A program made the position numbers and the translations under genes. Shown here one piece after another: positions 1 to 12,507 of a stretch of 64,000 bases of DNA. The DNA is from Morella rubra (taxonomy: Eukaryota; Streptophyta; Magnoliopsida; Fagales; Myricaceae): contig CM025856.1 of the NCBI GenBank assembly GCA_003952965.2, positions 23,069,572-23,133,571 on the forward strand. Direction: 5' to 3'. The notes beneath the pieces were generated by a model. That model saw only the letters and a program-made list of their open reading frames with translations. It did no database searches and was not told the DNA's origin. Each line of letters starts with the position of its first letter. Within the stretch, counting starts at the first letter, position 1.

Positions 1-474
1 CCGTATCATTTACCAATCCTCATGTTTTGTAGCTAACTCAATACTTTAAAGACTTAGGAACACAACCTAACTTATATAAAATGAAGTTTTCAAAACAAAG
101 GTATATATGTAAAACATGGAATGATATTGATTAGTTTTTATATATCCCTAATTTGTACCATCACTAATATTAAAAACATCAATCTTGCTTCATGATGACC
201 ATTAATTAGGAACTATTAACTGTACATGACCAGATCACTGCCTCACCATTAAGTACTGCCATGCAATAACTGTACAAGTGTAGAACTATTACATACTAAT
301 GCTCGAGCTAGCAAAAATGCTGTACGAATCCATGCCCCAACACTTTAGTTCAATGGGCTCGCCGTGACAGGATAGGCATCATCATGTGACATTGGGAAAA
401 TAGACTAACGCATCAAAGAACGTGAAGTTAGCAAGTGGCAAATGAGGTCTTTTTCTTTTCTTTTGATTTTCTTA
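1..474. other. Intergenic, nothing recognised
   Basis: AT-rich sequence with no open frame, RNA gene or clear repeat. It lies where ankyrin exons would be expected if copy A of the ankyrin gene were complete, but none are seen. The homology to the second copy starts only near 480. Confidence 0.5.
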
Positions 475-479
475 TCAAT

Positions 480-1662
480 GGTTCGTCATTATCTTGCAGA
501 TTCCGATCCTATATATATAATACATAAATGTTTGAGGAAGTGCATTTATGTCTAGAGAGAGATTACCGTATTTTTCCTTCAAAGTATCCCAAGCTGTTTT
601 GGCTAAGGGAATGTCCCTAATCTCATTTGATATATCTAGCTCGCATGAATTTTGGATAACTTGTAAAGCCATCAAGTTCTTCTTGGTCCAAGCTTTAACA
701 ATAACTTCACCATCTTCTTGCATAGATGGTTGGATTGATGATTCAATTGTATCCCAAAGATCTTGAGCTATCAAATATGTTTTCATCGGAATACTCCAAT
801 CTTTATAATTACATATGGACCATTCTTTTTTGAGAACATCCGGAACAACTGCACTCAAAACAACCATTGTTTGAGCATTTGAATCATGTCGAAGGAGATT
901 ACAAAGAGCTAGGAAAAAAAAGGAAGAGAGAAAGAGCGAACCTGACTTCATTCTTTTAGGCACATCACATTTTTTGCCAATTATCCCAAGCATCTTTGGC
1001 TATAGTTTCCCAGTTGATCTCATCATATAAAGGCCGCCACAAGATTTTTGGATCACATGTAAGGCCAAACAATTCTTCTTTCTCCAAGTCTTGAAGGCAG
1101 ATTCATCATCTTCTTGCTTAGGAGGTTCGGTTGTTCCTGTAACTATGTCCCATAAATCATGAGCCATCAAATAGGCTTTTACTTGAGCACTCCAATGCTC
1201 ATAATTATCGTCACCAAGAACTTCCTGACAACTGCACTCAAGGTAACCTTTGTTTGAGAATATGAATTGGTCAATTGGAGACAGGGAAGGAGGATGAGAA
1301 AAAGACATAACAAAATAGGCAAAGAGAAAAAGAGACCTGAGTTAGTATTTGTAGGCATATTGTTGTATATTTCTTCCAATTTATACCAAGCAGTTTTGGC
1401 TGAAGTAATTTTCCTAATCTCATAAAAGATTCAGGTCCACATGAATTCTGGATCACATGTAGAGCCATGAAATTCTTCTTACTCCGAGCCTTAAAGTAGC
1501 TTTATCATCTTCCTCCTTTTGAGATTCAGTCGCTGAATCAATAACATTCCAAAGATCCTGAGATATCAAATAGGTCTTCAGCCGAACACTCCAACTTAAG
1601 TAATTGTCTTGATGAAGAACTTCAAGAGTAGTCCCAGTGCACAAGGTAGCCTTTGCTTCCAT
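480..1662 (-). pseudogene. Copy A: 5' part of gag-ankyrin gene, three gag-like modules
   Basis: Three tandem exons on the minus strand each encode one gag-like module (DUF4219/UBN2 of Copia Gag) built around a core such as DNYEHWSAQVKAYL, then DLWDIV, an acidic KQEDDE stretch, and LHVIQxSCG. Module 1 (about 1662-1390) starts with a clean ATG at 1662; module 2 is about 1250-1000 and module 3 about 880-545. Pyrimidine-rich intron-like sequence separates them. Module 1 has a 1-base loss near 1490 and a second frameshift in its C-terminal half, so the reading frame is broken. No ankyrin or PGG exons follow downstream inside the window. It is homologous to 35345-36453. Such modules are known fused to ankyrin-PGG proteins in some trees; that this was once such a gene is inferred from the complete second copy. 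Confidence 0.7.
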
Positions 1663-3403
1663 GTTTAATCTATCAATATGTATAAATGGTGTTAGAAGCA
1701 TAATGGAAGGCATTAATTAATTTATAATAGTAGTGAATTCTAAAACTAAATGCTAATTATAAACTGACATTTAAGGTTTTGATGATACGACATAGTTGAG
1801 ACATAGAACAGCTGAAGGTCAATTAATACATAGAAGGTCAAACATTTTTTTTTATGGTTTACTTTGTTGTGGTAGAATATTATGGTACTTAAATTCTCTT
1901 CCCTATTTTTCTAGTTAGCACGTTGAATGAAAATATAAAGTATTTATTAGATAGTTCTTATTGTACCCAAATGGTTTTTAAAAACCCTCGAGTAAAAAGA
2001 TATTTCTTCTTTTAAAAGTAGGCACGTGAAGTTAGAAGCGTCAAGCTTCACCACACAAGGATGCAAAGCAAAAAGTTGATGCAAAAACGAAGAAATTACA
2101 TAGGGGGTGGCCTGGCTTCCTCGCAAAACTGCCGCTAGAAAATTCCCACCGGGAAGAGCTTCTCCGTTACCGGCCGCTGAGGAACTTTCGGAAATGGTGA
2201 TAGGACAGGAGCTGTATGCATGCAGTACAAAGCCTCGCTTACTATTATTTACAACGAATTTGTGGTCATGACTTCCAGCTGCTCAATCAGAGAGCATCAA
2301 TGCATGGCGACAAAATTAAAGCGAGTCTGTGTCTTGGCAGTTGGCCTGCCACTTCACGTCCATGATAGTGGGACCAAAGCAAACTGATAATTTTTGGATG
2401 CGGCCAAAATGACATGATTAAAACATAAAAAAGCAAAACAAAAATTTTTGGATTTTAAAAACTTTTATTTAAAAAATTATAAAATAAATTAAAATAATTT
2501 TTTTTATTATAATAATTTATTTATTTTATTGTCTCCCTACTTTTTCAACCATCCCCTAAACCAAAATATCAGCCATTTGCACAAACCACTGAACGTCAAT
2601 AGCTCCAATCAGACGGGGAAAGTTATACGAGTCTCTTTTTCAATTATTGCTTACGAATTCCCATGTCCCTACTGAACGTACGTCAGCAAAAGGCAATTGC
2701 TTATATGAATTCCCATGTGAATCACGAGAGTCGATCCCGATAAAGCAATATTATTGGATCATATGATATTCTACGACCGTTGGCTGTCAGATATGAGAAG
2801 ATTCTTTTTCTATGAAGCACAAACATGCAACGTGGAGCATTGAAGTCCATGAAATTTAATCTCTTTCCCACCTCATTATTTAAACAGAAATTAGAGTTTC
2901 TTTAACTGCTAATCTGTATCATCAATCACACCATCACGCTAAATCATTAATAAAAAACACATGCACACACAAATATAGAAAATACCAATTAATACAGTTC
3001 TCTTAAGATGACACAAATCTACAGACAGAAACAATCACGAAAATCCATTAATTCTAAAATTAAGAGTACAAGTAAACAGTAAAAAAAATCACTTCAAATA
3101 AATTAAATCTTAATACACAAAAACTTCATTCACAATTATTACTCTATAATTCTTTCATTGAGCTAAAAAATTGAGACAAGATTGGTTTGCATATCTTTGA
3201 TTTCAGTTAATTTGGATGGTTTTGTTTTGTAAACATACAAACAGAAAATCATCAATTCCTTGTGAAACTCATGGCCTCCATGAATTAAAGTTCCAAGTGT
3301 CATTTGTTAATTTTCAGCTGAATAATTCTGTTTCACATGTAAATTTTTGAGTAAAATTATTTTGAGCTCTCAAATTACCATGTAAATGTCAAATAGGATC
3401 TAA
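1663..3403. other. Upstream region of copy A, duplicated at 36.45-38.38 kb
   Basis: This stretch holds no gene. It aligns by eye, in the same order, with 36454-38380: the sequence just 5' of the gag-module start, the P-module, an AT-rich stretch, and a conserved tail around 2560-3400. Homology stops abruptly just after position 3400, where copy A runs straight into another P-module. Confidence 0.7.
2018..2400 (+). repeat. P-module copy 1
   Basis: First of seven copies of a shared upstream sequence. Landmarks are 'gtcaagcttcacca', 'tgatgcaaaaacgaag', 'cctggcttcctcgcaaaact', 'ccgggaagagcttctc' and 'ccggccgctgaggaac', followed by a 'cctcgcttactattattta' tail. It lies 350-740 bp upstream of the copy A start codon, as P4 does in copy B, so it may be part of the ancestral promoter. 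Function is unknown. Confidence 0.75.
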
Positions 3404-3426
3404 GTTTCACCGTACATTGATGCAAA

Positions 3427-4895
3427 TAGGGCTGTTCAATGCCATCGAAAAATTTCAGTGGCACCAGTACCGGCACCGGCACCGGAACTGGCACCGGGTT
3501 GCCGGTACCCAGCTTCACCGATGCCGGTTTCAGGTTTTGCAAAAAATCCGGTGCTATTCTCGGTTCCCGGGTTACCCGGCACCGGGTACCGGGACACCGG
3601 GTTTTGAATTTTTTTTTTTTTTTTTAACACCAAAACGAATCGTTTAGACTTTAGTTTAGTTTTGCCCTACCCAGTACCCCCCGAAATATCCCCATTTCCC
3701 CCCGCCCCAGCGTGAGTCCGTGACCCTTCCCCCCAGCCCCTCTCGCCTGATGCCTCTGTGCCCATGTGCAGTGCGTTTTGCCCATCCCAGTTCCCACCTG
3801 TGTCTCTCTCTCTCTCTCTCTTTCCCTCCCCTCCCTCTCCTGCCGACCACCACACCTGCAGCTTCTGTGTCTCTCGTCGCCGACAGGTCTTTCCCATTTC
3901 CTCTACTATCTGTCGCATTTCTCTCAAGTGCCAAGGGAGATTAGATTCGTTTAGGTATGTTAAAAACCAATGAATTTGTTAATTTTAATTTGTTCTATTG
4001 AAAATATTATGACATATATATTATTGCTGAATGTTTTCCCATTATTTTTCGTTTTTAGGGTTTGTAATTTAATAAATTTGGGAAGTTTGGGAAGTTTAAG
4101 AAAACAACAAAGCAATAATACGTGTGGATTTAGGTTTTAATGCCTTGGGTTTGTCTTTAGTATTGAGGATTTTTGGCAAAACGTATACCAAGCAATAATC
4201 TGTGTGTCTGTTGTTAATTGATTTTATATATATATATATATATAAATAATATATATATATATATATATTATTGCTGATTGCTGAATGTTTTCCAATTATT
4301 TTTCGTTTTTAGGGTTTGTAATTTAATAAAATTTGGGAAGTTTGGGAAGTTTTAAGAAAACAACAAAGCAATAATCTGTGTGGATTTAGGTTTTGATGCC
4401 TTGGGTTTGTCTTTAGTATTGAGGATTTTTGGCAACACGTATACCAAGCAATAATCTGTGTGTCTATTGTTAATTGATTTATATATATTAAATAAGGTTG
4501 TTGTTAATTGATTTTCTTGTTCATTGATTTGCAGATGGACACTCTACCACAATCACAGTCACTTGCGGTCACAATTAATTGATTTTCTTGTTAAATTCTC
4601 ATCTTATCTTTTAAGATGATCTTTAATTTTATTGATTTTGAATTTCATTACGTTACATTTTATTGATATGTTATTAATGGACCAAAAAAAAAAAAAATAC
4701 ATTAGGCCAAGTGCGTAAAATGCTAAAAAAATGGCCGAATATGAATGTAGGATAACCGGAAACCGCCACCGCTAAGGGCCGATTTTTGCCCTTAACGGTG
4801 TAGGTGTAGGTGGCAATTATTTAAAAATTGGCCTATCCAGTGTAGGTTTCAGTTTTGGCCAAAACCGGCATCTACACTGGAGTTGAACAGCTCTA
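3427..4895 (+). mobile_element. Non-autonomous hAT element 1
   Basis: A 1469-bp element with terminal inverted repeats TAGGGCTGTTCAA and TTGAACAGCTCTA, flanked by an 8-bp target duplication (gatgcaaa at 3419-3426, gaagcaaa at 4896-4903, 7 of 8 identical), diagnostic of hAT. The left subterminal part is a run of CCGG-rich motifs around 3460-3600 and the right subterminal part (4740-4880) is again rich in CCGG/GCC. A short start, MDTLPQSQSLAV, follows a possible intron acceptor near 4533 and looks like the first codons of a lost transposase. No transposase body remains, so it would need help in trans. Confidence 0.85.
4009..4482 (+). repeat. Direct duplication inside hAT element 1
   Basis: Two copies of about 220 bp (about 4009-4225 and 4263-4482) share 'tttttcgtttttagggttt', 'gggaagtttgggaagttt' and 'accaagcaataatctgtgtg'. 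They are separated by a TA microsatellite (4228-4268). This is a local tandem duplication in the element's non-coding interior. Confidence 0.8.
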
Positions 4896-5215
4896 GAAGC
4901 AAAGCAAAATGGTGATGCAAAAACGAAGAGAAATTACATAGGGGCTGACCTGGCTTCCTTGCAACACTGCCGCCAGAAAATCCCACCGGCCGGGAAGAGC
5001 TTCTCAGTTACTGGCCGCTGAAGAAGTTGAGGAAATTATAGCACAGTGCTAGATTCAGTACCGAGCCTCGCTACTATGATTTATAACTAATTTATAGTTC
5101 TTCAAGACATATTAGTATTTATTTAATGTCCAATAGGTACAAGCTCTGGTGACTTTTCAGCTGGGCAATCAGGTAGCATCGATGGCGACAAAATGTTGTA
5201 GCTACGTCGGTGGTA

Positions 5216-5694
5216 TTTGTCTATTAAAATTTTTGAGTATAGAAATTAGTACAAAAATAAAGTAAAAAATTATATATTAATGAATACCAGTGTAAATTGT
5301 AGACATGTGGCCTAGTATGTTATTTTATAAAAATATTTTAAAATATAAAAATATTTAATAAAATTTTCAAAATTAATATTAAAAATTTTCAAAATTCATA
5401 CACAAATACTAATACCTTTTACACAATCTCCAACAACTTTTCACATAAATTTCAATATTTTTTTTTTCAAAAAATTATAACAAATCTTCTTTCTGTATAC
5501 TTTTTTCACTTAACTCAATAATTTTTATTAAACAATTACATCAAATCATCTATCTCTACACTTTTTTATAAATTTTAAAAAAAATTAAATATATTTCAAA
5601 CTTTTCACTAATTTTTATATATAATTTATAAAATTTAAATTTAATTAAATATTCACAATTTATTAAAATATTAAAAATCTTACAATTTTATAGA
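5216..5694. other. AT-rich insertion relative to the paralogous segment
   Basis: The paralogous segment passes directly from the P-module (ending about 40520) to 'atgaatacccatgtgaattg' (40558). Here about 480 bp of AT-rich sequence with many 'aaaattttc' words intervenes. No coding content. It may be one or two MITEs, but I could not fix their ends. Confidence 0.4.
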
Positions 5695-6060
5695 TTAGTA
5701 ATATATAACCTTCTCTATTAATAAATATCCATGTAAATTGTCAGGACTGTTTAAATACCGGTCACGCCCCTCGTAATCTAACACACGCGTGGCAGGATGA
5801 GGATAACTCCGTAATTGCGTCAAATCTCTTCCAATTTGTAAACACGGAAGTCGAGAGCTCAACCTCGGGAACTCCAGCATGCCTCAAAGCTCTAAGAAAG
5901 CTTTCGATTTATGAAACTTTTAAGTTAGACAGTGCCAACTTCGGAGTGTAAAAAAAAAAATCCACTTTTCAAATATTTATTCATTTCATATATATTCAGA
6001 GAAATCAATCCATTCTGATCACATTCTTAGGCGCCAAATGGCGGATTATTCCATATCCAT
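5695..6060 (+). repeat. Segmental duplicate of 40558-40680 plus 42030-42150
   Basis: 5705-5836 matches 40558-40675 ('aatctaacacac', 'ataactccgt', 'cgtcaaatctcttcca'). 5920-6040 matches 42030-42145 ('gacagtgccaacttcggagt', 'ttcagagaaatcaatc'). In the second copy the two halves are separated by a captured-gene TIR element. No gene here. Confidence 0.75.
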
Positions 6061-6319
6061 CAATTGGTAATGATTAGATGTTGGATATTTTTGAATGTGG
6101 GAAAAAAAATTAAGAGATGGAGCTTGTTTGTTTGAGATTAGTTTAGTGGAAAAAGAATTTATAAAGCATTTATTAGATGATTATTAATTATAAATTTGAA
6201 AAAAATAGCATATTAAATTACAGTAATTCTACTCCAGCTGCCCAAATTTCAAGGGGCTGATAAGTGCTCACTGTTAGAATATTTGGTATAATTGTTATCT
6301 AATTGGTGAGATATGTTTA

Positions 6320-6505
6320 TCTAGATAGTGTTTGTGTATCAAAAGTTTTAACAAAATTTTAATAAAATTTTATTTTTATAAATACATATCAAAATTTTTA
6401 TTTTTATTTGTATCTCTCATTCACTAATTTTTATATTACTTTTTTTTAACATCAATAAAAAAATTTTATTAAAATTTTACATCTAAATATTATGCTAGTT
6501 GTTAA
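6320..6505. mobile_element. Small MITE
   Basis: About 180 bp with imperfect inverted ends: 'tagtgtttgtgtatcaaaag' on the left and the complement of 'tttacatctaaatattatg' on the right, with AT-rich 'aaaatttta' words inside. It resembles the common plant MITE type whose ends read roughly GTGTTTGGGTGTAAAATTTT. No coding content. Confidence 0.5.
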
Positions 6506-8210
6506 GTTTTTTTTTTTTTTTTCTAAGTGGTTGTTAAATTAATTGTTATATTGAGCCCTACATCTGTGATTGCATGTTGAGAGAAGGAAGGAAAGGAATC
6601 AGTACGAAAAAAGGTGACTCTGCATTAGTGTCCAGATTGAAGTGGTTGAACAACTTGATAATTGACTTTTTGTATTTATCTGCACAATTGAAGGGACTCT
6701 CCTCCTTTTCCTGACATGACATCGAAAAAGGGCAATTTAAAAAAAAGACTCGCCACTTCCACCCACCGCTGACTCCAATAATTGCCCATGGAAAGTTTAA
6801 TTCTACTTTTTTTTTTTTTTAATTCTGGATAATTCTGTCATTTTGGCCACTCTCAAAATTAATATTAATATTAAATTTGCTTTGTCCCACCCCACTTTCA
6901 TGACGGACATTTGTCAATAATTGGAATGGGCCTTTTGAATTTTTATTGTAATCTTCTCGAGCAACCGTTTCATTTGGTAAAATTAATATTTAGGTAATAT
7001 AATTATTTGCTTAGGATTCATGGGAATAGTATAGACATTTCAATACCAAACTCTACAGAAATTCTTCTAACATTTATTTAAGCATAATCATTTCAAATTC
7101 TTTGGAGAAAAATTCAATTTATTGTGAATATGCAATTGATACAAGTTCATACACATTGCTTTGTCCAATTCACAATAATTGTGTTGCTGGGTTTTCAAAC
7201 AGAACCTGCCCCACCAAAATTTGGCTTCAACTAAGGCAACCACAAAGTGATTTGTTTTTGTTTTTTACACTACCTAACTTTGTTGTTTGTAAAGTGGGTG
7301 AGAAAAAGGAGAAAGAAAGCAGTGTGAAAATGTGACTTTGTATTTATCAGGAGACCATAAGCTGACAATGCAGATGCCCCACCGACAAAAGCAGTAATCA
7401 ATTTTAATATTTTACAGTGGTAGAGTCACCTAAAATCTACCATCTAGAGTTGTCTACGTTATCGGTATCAATCTAGAGTTATATACATTATCGGTCCTAT
7501 TGTTACTGACCAAGCAAGAGAAAAACACCATTTTCTTCCCAAGTTAAAATTCCCAAGACAATCCTAAGTTAGTTTGGGTGGTTAGGATTTAGGATTTAAG
7601 GAGTGTGTTTCCTACATGAAAAATAAATGCAACAATACATTCAAACTGTATCAAAAACCATCCAACCATACATTAAACATTCGTGTCGTAGATTGTGATT
7701 GTTGTCAAACAATACAGTTCTTCGACGAACAGATCAAAATCAACTCAAATCGAAAACACTTCAATATATACATATCACAACCTACCCCAAACTCCAATGC
7801 AATCATTTTAGAAGCTAAAAACTCAAAAATCCTTGTTTTTCATCCTAAAACCATGCTTTTAATCCTAATAAACAAAAAAAAAAATTAAGCCCACTAACTT
7901 AAATGCAATGCACTGTGAAATCCTCATTGATTTGCTCATTCCACCTCATTTTCGGTGAGATTGAATGCCCAAATTAGTCCCCACTTCTTCTCTTCTTCAA
8001 ATCTCAATTTCTCTGTGTTGTGCTTTTGTTGTCACTGTCTGTGATTTCCTTCTTTTATTCTGCATAAAGACTGTTTGGACGCACTTAAGTACGTGCGCAC
8101 GGTGCAAATCTAATTTTTTCATGGGAAATAATTGCCACCTAAAATTTTGTAACAGTCCGAATGGTTTCATCCCCATGTGCAGGCATTCACATTAAGGACA
8201 ACGCTGTTTT
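6506..8210. other. Intergenic, no convincing gene
   Basis: AT-rich sequence with short open frames lacking recognisable domains, including one of about 90 codons at 7616-7888 with low-complexity content. No splice structure or homology could be supported. Confidence 0.4.
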
Positions 8211-8929
8211 GCATTCCAACACAACAACGTTTCTTCATGTACTTGCAAACAAACAATGATAAACAACATTGTTCGGACGTCTATATAAACCGTCCGCAAG
8301 CAAAGTTTATGCTACATGAAACCATTTGTTTGACAGCTTTACATTAGTATCGCGTTCAGACGTGGGAATTAGTGTCTGAACGTGTTTTAATAACTTAATT
8401 CAATCATAATATATATTTTCAATTTCTTTCCAATTTATAAATAACCTAAATGTGTTAATAATAAATATAATCCTAAGTGGGTTGAAGAAAAGTATATAGT
8501 CACAAATATAATCCCAAGTGTGTTTGAAGAAATCTGATGCTTTTACTGTAACAGTCTCCCACCTTAAAATGTCATAGTTCAATATTAAATAGCTTTGAGG
8601 TTTGAAGTAGTGTAACAAAACGTGAAACCCAACTAAGCATGAATAAATAGAAATATCCATATACTAAGCATAAATATCCATATTGTGTAAATAATATCAA
8701 TAGGCAAAATTTGTAAGTAACAAATATAATCACACCAAAAATTAACATATTTAACTAAGCATGATAAACAGAAATATCCATATACTAAGTATAAATATCC
8801 ACATCTAAAATATAAATCAAATAACTATAACATGTCCAAAATTAAACTAATAACTATAACATGATGTCCAAAATGTAAATCAAAGTGAAGAAGTAATATA
8901 ACAAAAAAAGGACGTCCCCGAGAGCTACT

Positions 8930-10085
8930 CATCCAATATAGCAACAGAATCACAGACTTGCTTCAAATACTCCTTTATTTCTCCTACCTTCCTACTAAGG
9001 GCGGCCAACTGCGTTGAAGATCCCACAGCCTTAAGATCAGACCGTACCAACTGGACCTCCGGAAGTGAACTTGACTCCAGCATTAGGCCCTAGCCTCCAG
9101 AGCCGTGATCCGAGCACTGACATCCTTAAGCACCTGATGGGTGGGCCGCATCGTCTCTCGCACTACTGAGCCCAACTTCAACTTCACATTTGCCACCAAG
9201 TTGTCTGCTCATGCTGGTTACTCAGACCGTTGTCCCTGGGTTGAGCTTTAACAGGGATCCGTAACCCTAGGCTGTGGAGGCTGGTTCTGACATCTGAGAG
9301 TAGCTCTTCGCGCTTGCGATCGACGTGTCTAAGCCATAGAACGTGACAGAGTTGTTTTACTGATGGCCTTAAGTGGACGTCCATTAGCCTCATCAGGTTT
9401 CTTTGGGACAAGCATTGCCTGCAGGAACTAAGTAAGCAGAAGACTGTACGACAACCTTGATAGCTCATGTGAGAGGGCCTCCGCTCGGCATGTCAAGAAA
9501 ATGTATGCAGGCAAATAAACGAGTGTCCCGCATGCCACTAGCAACATCAACTCCACCCGTGCAATCGGACACTCTATAGTGTGGTGTGTCAGGTTGATGC
9601 ACTATGTAAATATCTGGTGCATGATGCGCTAGAAAGGAAGCAGCTCACCATGGTTCATGTTGTTTTCCTCTAGTACATCGTCTGAAACACCTTAGCTAGA
9701 GTTGGCTTGTCCTCCTCCAGAAGCTTTATCGTCAGGAAAGCATTCACGAGCCTCTCGATGCCTATGAATCTCGCAAGTTCGTCCTAGAAAAATAATACTA
9801 TAGTGTTATAGATAGTGACCTCACAAGCATCATCCGAGATGTTGGCCACCAAAAAAAGTGCCACATAAAACTCTCGGACCCTGTCCATAGAGGTAGTACC
9901 TGTCCTCTACAAGTGAGCTTTAATGATCTATCCAAGTGTTCGGTCCTCAAACACCAAGTCATTGAAATTTGCTAGTGTGACTTGTCACTCAAGAATGATG
10001 GATTGCGATAGTGTCAATGCTTGGTGCTGCTCCAAAGACATGGGCTCAGGTTTGGCCTGGCTGCTAGAACCCTCACCCTAGTACG
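8930..10085 (-). pseudogene. Plant transposon protein remnant (PF20167-like)
   Basis: In the minus strand, broken frames between about 10080 and 9700 read like the uncharacterised plant transposon domain whose hallmark is a VREFY stretch, here RVREFYVALFLVANI at about 9900. It is followed by a segment resembling the domain's next conserved part (DELARFIGIERLVNAFL). Several stops and frameshifts interrupt it. The stretch down to 8930 has normal coding-like composition but no recognisable domain. It is a decayed transposon gene; the family name is tentative. Confidence 0.4.
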
Positions 10086-10140
10086 CTGATGTCGATCCGC
10101 TTCTGCACGTCACTAATGACATTGAGACACGACGTCGTAC

Positions 10141-11743
10141 TACAATAGTGTCGGACAGTGATGAAGAGATGATAGTGAGGATAGTGATAACTCCGAAAAG
10201 TATGACTACGATGATTAAATTGATTTTTATGAATCTCTGTTGTTTATGTTATGTCTATTTCACACGTTCATATTTTTTTTTCTCTGACAATAATAGAGTT
10301 TTTCACTTGTTGTTCTTGTGCAGTCATAGGATGTCGTTATGGCAACTGGAGGAAAACGTCTTCATTGTGATTCAAGTGCTAGACCAGTTGGTGCTATCAA
10401 TCATCCCGGGACTAGAGCAGCTGCATGTCCTTCAAATGGAGTAGACGATGATTTACCATCTCCTGCATCGATCAACCCGTGTACCACCCTTTAGAGTAGT
10501 AGTGCGTGTAAGTATTTCAAACTAACTTTCATGTTAATTTTTTAAATTCATGTAATTAGGTGCTAAACGTTAATAACCTTTTTGTTCATGTATAGCCACC
10601 TCTAGGATTAGACAAGTATGGGGTAGGACGTGTAGGCTTGCATTATAGAAGTCTCGTATTGCCGAAAAGCTGAATGTTCATATTCTCAATGGCCGTATGG
10701 GCAGTGATGACAAAGCAGCTTTGATGCTTTCCAGTCATATTGGTTCTCTGGTGCGATCACATGTCTCGTTCAATGTGGTCAACTAGTCCAAAGTCTTCGA
10801 TAAGGTTAAGTCCTACGTCATGAACAAAGTATTGATAAGTGTAACTTAGTACAAATTAGACTTTTGTTTACTAATTATTGTTTAATTATACTAACATGAT
10901 TCATTTCAAGATGACTTCAACCTGGATTATGATCGGCCAGAGGGTCGCAACACTGTGATGTCTACAATGAACACAGCGTACAAGATGTAATAGAACAGAA
11001 TGCACCAGTACTATGCTTTGCTTCCCATCAAAGAAGATGTGTTACAGCATTTGTACCCAAACATGAAGAAGGAAGAATGGGTTCCCATCTGCGAATTATT
11101 TAGTACTGAATAATTTCAAGGTAAAAATGTTTATTCTAATATTTTTTATTACTTCTATACTTCATTTTTTACTAACTTAATAGTTATATATTTTAGAGGA
11201 GTTAAAACAACCGTCAAAATAGGGCCAAGCTGACGGTCGCTCACACTTCGGACTCTCGGTTTTTCCAACGCGCCCTAGCTTTAATGGTAATCAACTCAAA
11301 TATTTAAGTTGTTATGACATTATGTAATTAAGGCATTTTAATGTATATGCCATTTTTTGGTGTGTAGAAAAATTCAGAAACTGTTCAGAATAATCCTGCA
11401 TTGATGTATAAAGAAACGCACAATAATAAGGACGGCGCATGGACATCAGATGGTGCACGAGAATATTTTGTAAGTTCTGTAAAGTTTTATTATGCATTAT
11501 TAATCTTTTATATTTAATATATTAACTTTCACAATGTTCTCCTTAACTTGTAGGAAAATATAAAGGAGCTACAATTACAGCACGAGTCTGAGGGAAGGTC
11601 ATTCACTGAAGTGGAGATTTTCACAGAGATCTTGGGAACGAAAACGGGTTACGTGCATGGTTTTGACACCTAAACATTTGTTGAGCAATTTTTAATTTTA
11701 GGTGACAAAATATTTTGACATCCAAACCTATTTTGTTGTAGTG
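10141..11743 (+). pseudogene. CACTA TnpA-like (Transposase_24) remnant with CACTA right end
   Basis: Plus-strand exon-like pieces follow the order of Transposase_24 proteins: a polar N-terminus (SDSDEEM, 10150), a middle piece near 11045 (HLYPNMKKEEWVPICELF), a piece near 11215-11275 (HTSDSRFFQRALALM, the 'NRAKL.HTSGSRSF' block), and a C-terminal piece at 11395-11660 including ETHNNKDGAW, GREYF-like sequence and FTEVEIFTEILGTKTGY. Intron-like AT-rich gaps separate them, and stops are present. The stretch ends in 'ttttgttgtagtg' at 11743, a CACTA terminus. The matching left terminus was not found; it may be degenerate between 7.9 and 8.9 kb. Confidence 0.55.
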
Positions 11744-12507
11744 GTAATTTCAAAAATTTTATAAGAGATTTTGAAACTTTTTTTTATTATTATGTAAAAT
11801 ATTGAACATAAAGAAAGGGTATGTTAAATTTTAGAGAGCTTAAGCAAATTGCTTAAGCAAACTTTTAAGAAGGGTATTAAATTTTAGAGAGCCCCTCTTT
11901 CCTTATAGTCATAATAGACGCCTTGGACCATCATTCCTCTCTTCCGTTTCTACCTTTTATTTTATTTTATTTTTCCTCTCTTTCTTCTTTCTCTCTCCTT
12001 TTTTTCTGAATTTTCTGTTTTTCGGTCTGCCTGTTTCGTGCCTCCCTCTCCCTTTTCAACTTTTCTGATTGTGGTGGTGTGCTTTAAAGTGCGTGGCCAG
12101 CATTAGTTTTTTAACATTGAATCATTTTTTCAAGGGTTAAAACCATTTTTTTGTCCTTTTTAACACTATCTTAAAAAATTGTACTCGAGTTTTCCCCCTA
12201 ATCATAACAGTTCTTAAATTTTGTCGGATTATAAAATAAAATAAAAAACTTTTCGATAGTCTATCATCGGCCCCCCGCCGATCATTTTTTGTCTCATGGA
12301 ATGGTAGATGAGACTGTTTACCTTGGTATTGCTTTCTTTGGTCCGCAACATTTGACCACACACGTTCTCGGTAAGAAACCGCATGCGGCCTTTTCGGTAG
12401 TTATGGACATACACAGCTAAAAGACGCCTAAGAGAAATTTAGTCGCTAAATTATTGAGAGCCGATGTCAGTGGAGGGGTTCTTTTCAGGCGATGTGCGAT
12501 TATTTAA
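11744..12507. other. Intergenic, pyrimidine-rich
   Basis: Contains T/C-rich runs (11935-12060) and short meaningless open frames on the minus strand (12137-12414). No gene recognised. Confidence 0.4.

Larger units (their letters stand above)
3404..5215 (+). repeat. P-module copy 2, split by a hAT insertion
   Basis: The left stub (3404-3426) and right remainder (4896-5215) together match the uninterrupted P-modules at 36826 and 40170. A hAT element separates them. The right part is closest to the 40.2-kb copy, sharing the 'ttagtatttatttaatgt' extension. Confidence 0.8.

Noticed and set aside
475..1713. A complete Copia retrotransposon
   Set aside because: Three tandem Gag-like modules but no protease, integrase, reverse transcriptase or LTRs. 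The paralog at 35 kb leads into ankyrin exons.
3656..3973. Several overlapping frames of 60-90 codons around 3.7-3.95 kb
   Set aside because: CT-rich low-complexity sequence inside a hAT element, open on both strands, with no domain.
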